Part shown: positions 44,687 to 52,723 of the stretch, one piece after another
Layout: each line of letters begins with the position of its first letter
Numbering within the stretch: the stretch's first letter is position 1
DNA from: Dryocola sp036489025
Lineage (GTDB): Bacteria > Pseudomonadota > Gammaproteobacteria > Enterobacterales > Enterobacteriaceae
DNA: 64,000 nt
Direction: 5' to 3'
Assembly: GCA_036489025.1 (NCBI GenBank)
Contig: DASXGN010000009.1
Span: 1 to 64,000 of the forward strand
Made by a program: the position numbers and the translations under genes
The notes under the pieces: generated by a model
The model's database searches: none
The model's input: the letters and a program-made list of their open reading frames with translations, nothing else
Told to the model about the DNA's origin: nothing

Positions 44687-47600
44687 TTACTCACCAAACG
44701 TCTTTTCGATAACGATTTCGCGTTCCATTTGCTGCAGCCTCTGTGCTGCACGCTCCTGGGTAGCGACCTGTTGTATCGCGCTGTCTTTCGCTAAATCTGC
44801 CGGTTCACTGCGCATTTTTGACGCATCGGACAACAGCTTTCCGTCAACGTCAGGTGCTGATTTCGCCAGTTCTGTACGAGCAGTTTCAGCAGCAAGACGC
44901 TGTTTTTCATCTTCCGAAAAGGCTGCGGCGGCTTGTGCCGCTTTATCCAGCTCTGCCTGTTTTTTCTCATGCTCTGGCAGGATGAACGGCAGAGGTTCAC
45001 TGTCTGGTTGCCACGCCTGGCGTAAGACGTCATCGTCGGTAGCCAGACGGGAACCGGTTATCCGGGGAAGATTGTGCGGAATGCCGTCACCGGCAAGGCG
45101 AACCAGTACGCCGCTGTCAGGGTGCTGATGGGCGAGTGCCAGCCCTTCAGCCATGTTGCCCGCGACATGTGTGTCGCCATTGCGGCTGACCTGCAGACCG
45201 GCAAAGCGGGCATCATCACCGCCCATCACGCGTGGCACGCCGTCCAGCCAGGCACCGCTACCCTGTTGCATAAAGCGCACCTCATCGAGATAAACGCCGG
45301 CGCGTTTGCCGTTGCTGTCCCAGACCGGCAACGCAATGTGCGGCGTGGGGTATTTCTTGCCAGGTGCGATGAATTTGGCCATCGACTCCCCCGACTCCAG
45401 CCCGCTGGTTTCGAGCAGTTTGCGCCCGAGCAGGGTCGCCTGCAGCGGCGTGGCCGTCGACAGCAGCTTGTCGGCAACCCTGGTTTCGCGGTCACCGTCA
45501 GCGTGTAGCAGGTCATGGGCAGAGTGACGGTCAGCCTGACGGTCGAGCTGTTTCAGCCAGCCTTCGCGGTCGTCGGTATAGGACTGGTGGTGTTCTTTAT
45601 GACGAGACCCGCCCACGTAGGCCGATTCCCGCGTCGCCATGCCCTTGCGCGCCCCCTCCGTGCCTGAAAGCGTAATGGAATAGGTCGCACTGGCACCCTG
45701 CGCACCGGTGGTCGTCACGGCATACGCCAGATCGATGTGGCCGTCTTCAGGCACCCGTCCCGGCTCCAGCACCTTTTCCTGTTCGCCGTTGCTGAGCGTG
45801 ACGCGGCCGCTGCTTTCTACCTTACTGATCTGCCACTGGCTGTTGGCCACATAGCCGCGCTCATTATCACTGCGCGTAAAGCGCATGCGGTCGCCGGCGC
45901 TGACGGTAATGTCGCGGGGCACGTACAGCGAGATATCCTGCGTGCTGTTCTCAAAGTTCGATATCAGCGTGGGCTTGCTGGTCTCGTCGGTGAGGGTGAC
46001 CAGCCCCTGCGCGGTATCTACGCCGCTGACCGTCATATGACGGTTGTCCATCACCGCAACGTGACCGATATGCTCACTGAACCCCGCCGCGCTGCGCAGC
46101 GCTTTATCCGGCACCCGCGCGGGCGTGAGCACGGTGAGCGTCAGCTCGTCTTTACCCAGTTCGCCGTCTTTGTGTAAGGTGTCGTGAATGAGGCTGTTGA
46201 TCTCACGCCGGTCGGCGTTAAGGTCCGTCACTACGATGGTCTGCCCCTGCGCTTCCTTCGTGCGTCCGGTGAAATCAAGCGCAATAGCCTCAATGACGCT
46301 GGCCGGCTCTGCGGGCAGTAAGTCGCCCGCGGCCTGCGCCGGTGGATTGTCAGGCGTTCCTTCGGGCGCCGCTTTGAACTCCATCACGGACGACGACGGC
46401 ACCCAGGCTCCGGCTTTACGCGGAATTTGTGCCGGTGACACGGCCTCAATTTTCTCCAGCGCCCCGCGCATATCGCCTTCGATCATGCTGTAGATGGCCG
46501 GACGCAGCTCAGGCGTCTGACGCACAATGTCCTGCATGACGGCGGTATCGACAGGGCTGCGACTCTGAACCAGCCGGAACGGTTGGCCGGGTTCGATGGG
46601 TTGCAGCTGGGCCACGTCGCCGCTGTTGATGGCACGCCCGTTGGTTGCCGCAATACGCTGATACAGTTCCGCCATGTCGCGGTTGCCGACCATCGAGGAT
46701 TCATCCACTAAGAACAGCGTTTTACTGTGATCAACAGTTTCACCCGCCAGGCCTTTTTGTCGTTCTTCGCTCAGAAACGACGCCAGCGTCTGCGCCTGCA
46801 CGCCCACCGACTGCATCTCATGCACGGCGCGGTGGGTCGGAGCCAGACCGATAACCTGCGGTCGCTGACTTTCAGGAAGACTGCCGATAGCCGACATAAC
46901 AGCTTTAAACTGGGTAGTTTTACCCGTACCGGCATAGCCCTGTATGGCCACAAAGCGGTCGGGACTCTCGAGGATGAGTTTGGTGGCCGCCTGCTGCCCA
47001 CCGGTCAACCCGGAGAGATGTTTGTCCGGCACGGTGTCCATCAGCGGCGTGACGGCATTTTTGCCTTCTGCCACATTGCGGAGGATGGATTTTTCCATCT
47101 CATAGGTGACACGCGGCACTATCAGGCCGCTGCCGGCACCGGCTACCGGTGACAAACTGATAAGGTCTCCGCTTTTAATCTGTCGGTCGATTTCGGTGTT
47201 GACCTGCAGCACAGTGACGTCCGGTGACCAGCCCAGGGATGCGGCGACCAGGTTCGGTTTGCTGAACGCGATACTTTGCGACTGCGCGCGGCTCAGTCCC
47301 AGCGCGACCGACTGCGCCACCGGCGTGTGCAGCGCGTCGCGGTTTTTCTGCATCGCGACGTCGAGACTCGCCTCACCGGCCTGCGCCTTCACCTGCTCAC
47401 TGGCCAGCCTGAAATTGGGGTTCCCGGACAACCGCTTTTCGGCCCTGTCCTGCGGCAATGCGGTGTAGAGCGTGGCCGCCTTACCACTGCGGGAAAGCTG
47501 GTTAAGCGCGGCGGCGTTCATGTCACGGGCGCCGGTCGCGGCCAGCACAACCTGGCTATCGCTGACGCTCGCCCCCAGCCCTTCGACCAGCGGGGAGGCC

Positions 47601-49876
47601 AGTTTCAGGGAGCGCGAGGTATCGAGAACCAGCGACGCATCGCCCTTCCCGACGACAATGCCGCCGTCCACAAAACCGGTCACCGTCAGGGCGTCCCGCG
47701 CTTTGACTTTGCCCTCCAGCTCACGTCCGACCGCCATTAACGGTTCACCCAGGGCAACCGGCAGCGTTTTTTGCTCGAAGGCGCTCCAGCTGCTGTTCAG
47801 ATCGCTAATTTTCTCCACCCGCACTTCGCCGGTTTCTGACACCAGGCGCAGGGTATTGGTACTGTCGGTGACGCGGTCGACGCTGTAGCGGGTCATGGTT
47901 TTGGTGTCTTTGTCCCACTGCTCTATCACCATGCCTGCGCGATAGCTGTCGCGCTGGGTGCGGGTTTTGCCGTCCAGCCACACCGGCTGGATAACGGACA
48001 ACAGGCGGTCACCTTTCCCCAACTGACCGGTCGCCTGCAGCTCCAGCCTGATGGCCGTATTGAGCAACGCCTGTTCACGGGGGCCGCTGGCCTGTGCCAC
48101 TACCGGCTGACCTTCGGCTTTCAGGGCCGCATAGTCCTGAGCCAGGCGGTCATAGCGCTGGCGTTTGTCACTTTCACTGACCACAGTGGTCAGGGTCTTT
48201 TGTCCGTCATAAAACCGGTACTGCGGTACGCCGGCGTCTTTGAGCACCGACAGGGCATTGCCTGTGCCGGTGCGGTTCTCAGAATCGATAAACAGCATCT
48301 GCACGCCCTGCGCCTGGCCTTTTTCGAGAATAAGCAGCGTCTCTTTCAGGGACAACTTTTCTGCCTGAGCCACAACCAGCGTGCTCTGCGGGGGCAGCGT
48401 CAGGTCCGCGGTCAGTTGACTTCGCGACATCACCTTTCCGGCGAGCTGCGGGTCAAAGGAGAGAAAATCCCGCCCGCGGTTATCGGCCGCCAGAACAACC
48501 ACGTCCCGCCCGTTCTCACCGGCCATGATGGCCGCATCGGTGACGCGGTCCCGCAGTTGGGTCGCCCCGCCGCGTCCGGAGAGAATGGCCACCGGCGATT
48601 TATCCTGACTAAGAACGGAGTAAGCATCGGCGTAGGAACGAGAGCGCTCCACTGCACGCTCGGGAAAACTCAGGACGCGGTTTTCCTGCATCGCCGTTTT
48701 GGCCAGCTGATGCACGCTGAGTTCATTTAGCAAATGGATGTCAGAGGTGAAGATGCCCTTCTCTTTATCCAGCGGGATAAGGCGCTGCTGCTCAATGGCG
48801 GCATCGATACCGTCACGCACGCGGGCAAACAATCCGGGCTCGGCAGGCAACTGAGACGCCGTCTTGGACAGCATGTCGGAATAGGTGAACTGCACCTTAT
48901 TGTCGCTGAGGGTAGAAATGGCGTTACCGACGGCGGTGGCCATGTCAGGTGCAATGCCGTCAGGCACGCCGCTCTCAACCCCGCGCAGCTCCCGCGCCTT
49001 CGCCCGCCCGACAAAGTCCGCCAGGTTAAACCCGGTTTCTTTCAACTTTTCGTTCCACCCGGCGACCAGGATCAGCGGGTCTGAGGCGACTTTCGCTTTG
49101 CGTGAATCCAGCGCAGCGACGTCTCGCACATGGCGGGGAGCATCCGCGCCCACGGCGTCAACAATGGCAGTGCGTCGCTGCGAAAAAGGCTCTACCGGTA
49201 CATCCCTTATCTCCCAAAGCCCGTTCTTTCCGGCGTCCCGGGTTTCAAAACCCATGCTTTCCACATCGCGGCGCAGTGAATGCTGATAAATTTTGCCCAG
49301 CGCTATCTGGTTGGCATATATCGTTTCAGAAAAACCGGTTTTCATTTTGGTGTCGCTGGCCAGCGCCCGCCATTTGCCTTCGGCTTCGGTGGCGTTAAAC
49401 ACCAGCGCGTGAGTATGCAGCTGCGGGTCTAAGTCGCGGGAGGTATCGTGGTTATAGAGTGCGGCCACAATGTTGCCGGTCAGCACGGTCTGCGTCTGGC
49501 CGCCTTCGGTGATGCGCGCACTGGCCAGCGCCTCCACCTCCTTCATTACGGTATCGACGGCGCGGTTGTGGGCGTCGATAAAACGCCGGTCACCGCCAAT
49601 CAGGGCCAGCATCGAGACGCTTTTGGGCGCGGAAAACGTCAGGTCATAGCCGGGCCGGTGGGTCTCTTTGCCGTTCTCAACGCGCGACAGCACGGAACCG
49701 TCCGGCAGCACGCCGTGCTTCATGGCGTTCATCTCAGCGTCCAGCACCTGTCCGGACAGTCCAAGGTTTTCAGCGCCCTCGCCCAGCCAGCGGGATTCCA
49801 GGCTGCCCAGCACGTAATAATTATCCTGACTTGAGTAATAACCGGCGTCACCGGCTATTGAGCTGATGCTCATCAT
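44687..49876 (-). CDS. traI: TraI conjugative relaxase-helicase (MobF)
   Basis: 1729 residues, close to F TraI (1756). The N-terminal relaxase has the four-tyrosine cluster (GYYSSQDNYYVLG, Tyr13/14/20/21) and the metal-binding histidines (NHDTS..QLHTH). RPGYDLTFSAPKSVSM is the family signature. A degenerate RecD-like domain comes next, then the active helicase with Walker A QGYAGTGKTTQ and VDESSMVG (Walker B), and a C-terminal helical domain. It nicks oriT, stays bound to the 5' end, and unwinds the transferred strand. Its ATGATG start overlaps the traD stop, so the genes are translationally coupled. The origin of transfer is outside this window. Confidence 0.97.
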   Translation of the reverse strand: MMSISSIAGDAGYYSSQDNYYVLGSLESRWLGEGAENLGLSGQVLDAEMNAMKHGVLPDGSVLSRVENGKETHRPGYDLTFSAPKSVSMLALIGGDRRFIDAHNRAVDTVMKEVEALASARITEGGQTQTVLTGNIVAALYNHDTSRDLDPQLHTHALVFNATEAEGKWRALASDTKMKTGFSETIYANQIALGKIYQHSLRRDVESMGFETRDAGKNGLWEIRDVPVEPFSQRRTAIVDAVGADAPRHVRDVAALDSRKAKVASDPLILVAGWNEKLKETGFNLADFVGRAKARELRGVESGVPDGIAPDMATAVGNAISTLSDNKVQFTYSDMLSKTASQLPAEPGLFARVRDGIDAAIEQQRLIPLDKEKGIFTSDIHLLNELSVHQLAKTAMQENRVLSFPERAVERSRSYADAYSVLSQDKSPVAILSGRGGATQLRDRVTDAAIMAGENGRDVVVLAADNRGRDFLSFDPQLAGKVMSRSQLTADLTLPPQSTLVVAQAEKLSLKETLLILEKGQAQGVQMLFIDSENRTGTGNALSVLKDAGVPQYRFYDGQKTLTTVVSESDKRQRYDRLAQDYAALKAEGQPVVAQASGPREQALLNTAIRLELQATGQLGKGDRLLSVIQPVWLDGKTRTQRDSYRAGMVIEQWDKDTKTMTRYSVDRVTDSTNTLRLVSETGEVRVEKISDLNSSWSAFEQKTLPVALGEPLMAVGRELEGKVKARDALTVTGFVDGGIVVGKGDASLVLDTSRSLKLASPLVEGLGASVSDSQVVLAATGARDMNAAALNQLSRSGKAATLYTALPQDRAEKRLSGNPNFRLASEQVKAQAGEASLDVAMQKNRDALHTPVAQSVALGLSRAQSQSIAFSKPNLVAASLGWSPDVTVLQVNTEIDRQIKSGDLISLSPVAGAGSGLIVPRVTYEMEKSILRNVAEGKNAVTPLMDTVPDKHLSGLTGGQQAATKLILESPDRFVAIQGYAGTGKTTQFKAVMSAIGSLPESQRPQVIGLAPTHRAVHEMQSVGVQAQTLASFLSEERQKGLAGETVDHSKTLFLVDESSMVGNRDMAELYQRIAATNGRAINSGDVAQLQPIEPGQPFRLVQSRSPVDTAVMQDIVRQTPELRPAIYSMIEGDMRGALEKIEAVSPAQIPRKAGAWVPSSSVMEFKAAPEGTPDNPPAQAAGDLLPAEPASVIEAIALDFTGRTKEAQGQTIVVTDLNADRREINSLIHDTLHKDGELGKDELTLTVLTPARVPDKALRSAAGFSEHIGHVAVMDNRHMTVSGVDTAQGLVTLTDETSKPTLISNFENSTQDISLYVPRDITVSAGDRMRFTRSDNERGYVANSQWQISKVESSGRVTLSNGEQEKVLEPGRVPEDGHIDLAYAVTTTGAQGASATYSITLSGTEGARKGMATRESAYVGGSRHKEHHQSYTDDREGWLKQLDRQADRHSAHDLLHADGDRETRVADKLLSTATPLQATLLGRKLLETSGLESGESMAKFIAPGKKYPTPHIALPVWDSNGKRAGVYLDEVRFMQQGSGAWLDGVPRVMGGDDARFAGLQVSRNGDTHVAGNMAEGLALAHQHPDSGVLVRLAGDGIPHNLPRITGSRLATDDDVLRQAWQPDSEPLPFILPEHEKKQAELDKAAQAAAAFSEDEKQRLAAETARTELAKSAPDVDGKLLSDASKMRSEPADLAKDSAIQQVATQERAAQRLQQMEREIVIEKTFGE

Positions 49877-52086
49877 AAGTAGAATCCATCCCCATGCTCA
49901 TCATTCCCTTTTTCAGCGTGACGGTTGTTGATATTCACCTCTTCGCGCCGTGTGGCTTCCTGCGTTTCTGACTGTGCCGCGTACTGTTCATAGGCGTCAT
50001 GATCAAAAATCTCACCGTCATCGCTGATGCCCGGAGGCAGCTGCATCTCAATTTCTTCATCACGGCCACCGGTGGATGCACTTTCTGCTGCGGCCACGGC
50101 AGCGGCAACAGCGGTGGCGGGTTTGGCGACCTTCGGTGCCGGTAGTGTAGCCATCGCGCTGGCGGCAGGAACCGGCAAAGCCGGCGCAGTTCCCGGACTG
50201 TCGAGCGGAGCCACGGCTGGAGTGGCAGACACGGGGACGGCTGCTGGCGGGATGTCGACCGGCGCATCTTCGCTGAACAATGCATCCATCATGCTTTCTT
50301 CGGCGCCGCGCCTTTCCAGGTCTTCTTCGATCTGCGGATCAAGGCTGGACTGAACGTCGCGCTCCAGAATAGCTTCAGCCACTTTGGGCACCTTCTGATA
50401 CTTCAGGGCCATTTTGACCACCGGATAATCACCCGGCAGCGTGACAAAACACTCCAGATCTTCCAGCTTCTGCACATCGGTATGGCTGACAATATTGATA
50501 CGCTCCTCTTCCTTACCGAAAGAGATACCGTCACGGACGGACTCGTTACCAAAACTGGTCTGCTCGCTGAACCTTTTGCGCACCGTCTCGCCGATATCTT
50601 CGGCGACAAATTTGGAAACCAGCGCGCTCGGCGAGCGGAAGAAATACTTGGTGTTAAGCAGGTCAAACATCGCTTCGGCTGACTTGTTGCCGTAGATTTC
50701 TTCCAGCTGTGGATAGGACTGGAAGCCCAGCAGGAAGCAGCCACCGAATTTACGCGCTTCGGCGATGATGAAGGGCAATCCCGGCAACTTATGCAACGAC
50801 GGCAACTCATCGTAGAAAAACCACACGCGCCGGTGGCGGTTCTCGCCCATCGACAGCAGACTGTCGGCGGCAATGCTCAGCCACATGGAAATGACCGGTT
50901 TGAGCGATTCATGATGCTGCTGGTTGGAGGTAATAAACAGCCACGGATTTTTGGCGCCCACTTTGGTGCCCTGCATCCATTCACGAATGGTGAATTTAGG
51001 TTTACCGTTGCGATCGATGCCCTGCAGATAGCGCATAGCCTTGACGTAGTTGGTCAGCACACTTCGGATAGAGATAGCCGTCTTCTCGATTTTGCCATCC
51101 ACCAGCGTGGCCGCAGGCGTGCCGGCGAGAAACTCGCGCAGTTTATCGAGCTTGATGGCCAGCAGGGTGCGCAGAAATTTGTTGTAGCTCAGCTCCGGGT
51201 CTTTACGCATGCGGTGCGCGGCTTCAGAGAAGATAGTGCGTGCTGAACCCTGCCAGAACGGGTCTTCCGATGCCCCCATCGGGATAAGCGACGTGGAGAT
51301 AGTTTCAAGCGACGGCAACGTCGGACATTCCCCCCACATGTCCCAGTTGGCACAGCGCTCATCCTGCGGATTCAGCAGTTTGTCTTTGGTTTCATCGTAA
51401 TATTCCTCAACGAAGGTGCAGCCTTTGTCATAGATAATGACCAGATCGCCGCGTTCACGCAGGTAGGTCAGGAACTTACGCATCAGCGTGGATTTACCGG
51501 AACCGACGGTGCCGTGCATACCGAAGTTCTGTATTTCGCTGTCTTTCTTAATCGGTAAATGGTCAACCTTAATATCCGATGCCTGGCCACGGCTTTTCAT
51601 CATTTTTGCCACGGCTTTCGGGTCGGTATTTAATACACGGCCGCCGGTGATTTCATCCTCACTCTGTTTTTTCCCAAGATGTCCGAGATACCAGAAAAAC
51701 AGACCTGCACCGATAAAAACGACAACCAGCGATATCAGTGCGGAAACGATGATTTCCTGCCTCAATAATTTCCCGCAAAAAGACGTGTAGGAATCATTAA
51801 CGATTTGCATCGCGGTGTAATTGAGTTTTTTACCGTAATAATCCAGATGATAAACCGTCGGATTAACAATGTGCTTTTGGAAAGGCGCTATTGTTGTAGC
51901 ATACCAGTACATCAGTCCATTCATGATGTTCTGCGTACTCATGCGAATAAATAATGTCGCCACAGTGATGATCATGAAGGACATAATCATATAAAACGAA
52001 ATGATGTTGTTTATTTGCAGGAACATCCGCAGGCGCATAAACGCAACCTGCCCGCCCTGCGTAAAGTCGCGGGAATTGAAACTCAT
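49873..52086 (-). CDS. traD: TraD type IV coupling protein
   Basis: 737 residues. Two N-terminal membrane helices (about 25-48 and 110-132) are followed by the hexameric ATPase domain with Walker A GTVGSGKST and Walker B VWFFYDELPSLHKLP. F TraD has GTVGAGKSE at the same place. The C-terminal tail is Ala/Pro-rich and acidic, ending HGDGFYL, and would contact the relaxosome (TraM in F). It links the relaxosome to the secretion channel and pumps DNA. It is preceded by a 67-base gap after the TraS-position gene. F carries traT here; it is absent in this plasmid. Confidence 0.97.
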   Translation of the reverse strand: MSFNSRDFTQGGQVAFMRLRMFLQINNIISFYMIMSFMIITVATLFIRMSTQNIMNGLMYWYATTIAPFQKHIVNPTVYHLDYYGKKLNYTAMQIVNDSYTSFCGKLLRQEIIVSALISLVVVFIGAGLFFWYLGHLGKKQSEDEITGGRVLNTDPKAVAKMMKSRGQASDIKVDHLPIKKDSEIQNFGMHGTVGSGKSTLMRKFLTYLRERGDLVIIYDKGCTFVEEYYDETKDKLLNPQDERCANWDMWGECPTLPSLETISTSLIPMGASEDPFWQGSARTIFSEAAHRMRKDPELSYNKFLRTLLAIKLDKLREFLAGTPAATLVDGKIEKTAISIRSVLTNYVKAMRYLQGIDRNGKPKFTIREWMQGTKVGAKNPWLFITSNQQHHESLKPVISMWLSIAADSLLSMGENRHRRVWFFYDELPSLHKLPGLPFIIAEARKFGGCFLLGFQSYPQLEEIYGNKSAEAMFDLLNTKYFFRSPSALVSKFVAEDIGETVRKRFSEQTSFGNESVRDGISFGKEEERINIVSHTDVQKLEDLECFVTLPGDYPVVKMALKYQKVPKVAEAILERDVQSSLDPQIEEDLERRGAEESMMDALFSEDAPVDIPPAAVPVSATPAVAPLDSPGTAPALPVPAASAMATLPAPKVAKPATAVAAAVAAAESASTGGRDEEIEMQLPPGISDDGEIFDHDAYEQYAAQSETQEATRREEVNINNRHAEKGNDEHGDGFYL

Positions 52087-52153
52087 AACCTTTCCTTAGG
52101 CAAAGGGAGGGTAAGGTGCGGCTTATTTTCTGCACCTTACCTGAGGATTTAGA

Positions 52154-52723
52154 TTAGTTACTATTGAAATTGCTTGTCCCGTAAGAACTGCCACTAGCAT
52201 CAGAGGAGCCAGTCACCAAAGGCAAGCCTGTCGCAGGATTAATGCCAACCTTTCTCTCTTCATCGGTGAATGCATTGTGTTTTCTTTGATTTTCAAATTC
52301 ATCATCGCATGCAATATCAGGGGGAATTATATTGAACTCTTTAGAAGTTGAGAATAAAAACATAAAAACGCTAAACCACATGGCTATAGTGGAAAGAACC
52401 ATAAAACTAATTTCGTCGAACAGAGCACCAATAACAATTAAAGGCATCCACACTAGAAATGAGAGCAACGTTTTTTTTGAGATGACTTTCTCAATAAAAA
52501 GAGCATTAACAGCACTATTTTTCACCTGATTAAACTGCGATTTAAAAAGAAGGCAGAAAATGCATAAATTCATTAACAGGAATACTGAAATGCCTATTGT
52601 CATCGCCTGCGGTGAAGCTAATGCATATGCATTCTTTCCCCAGGCCAGAAGATAGAGTACAGGCATAACCCAAAATTTCACTTTCCATGTAATATTTTTT
52701 CTACAACTTTTATTTACTTTCAT
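52154..52723 (-). CDS. Inner-membrane protein in the traS position; candidate entry-exclusion protein
   Basis: 189 residues with four predicted membrane helices (about VMPVLYLLAWG, MTIGISVFLLMNLCIFCLL, LLSFLVWMPLIVIGALF, MVLSTIAMWFSVFMFLF) and a soluble C-terminus (GINPATGLPLVTGSSD..). I do not recognise a family. In F the gene between traG and traD that encodes a multi-helix inner-membrane protein is traS, which blocks entry of a second copy by recognising TraG. The position is identical and the adjacent traG C-terminus would be its partner. The start at 52723 has GGGAG eight bases upstream and overlaps the traG end by 14 bases. Its base composition is more AT-rich than its neighbours, as is usual for exclusion genes. 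No traT is present. Confidence 0.65.
   Translation of the reverse strand: MKVNKSCRKNITWKVKFWVMPVLYLLAWGKNAYALASPQAMTIGISVFLLMNLCIFCLLFKSQFNQVKNSAVNALFIEKVISKKTLLSFLVWMPLIVIGALFDEISFMVLSTIAMWFSVFMFLFSTSKEFNIIPPDIACDDEFENQRKHNAFTDEERKVGINPATGLPLVTGSSDASGSSYGTSNFNSN

Noticed and set aside
45074..49834. Many plus-strand open frames opposite traI
   Set aside because: Antisense shadows of the GC-rich relaxase gene, which has clear catalytic motifs along its full length.
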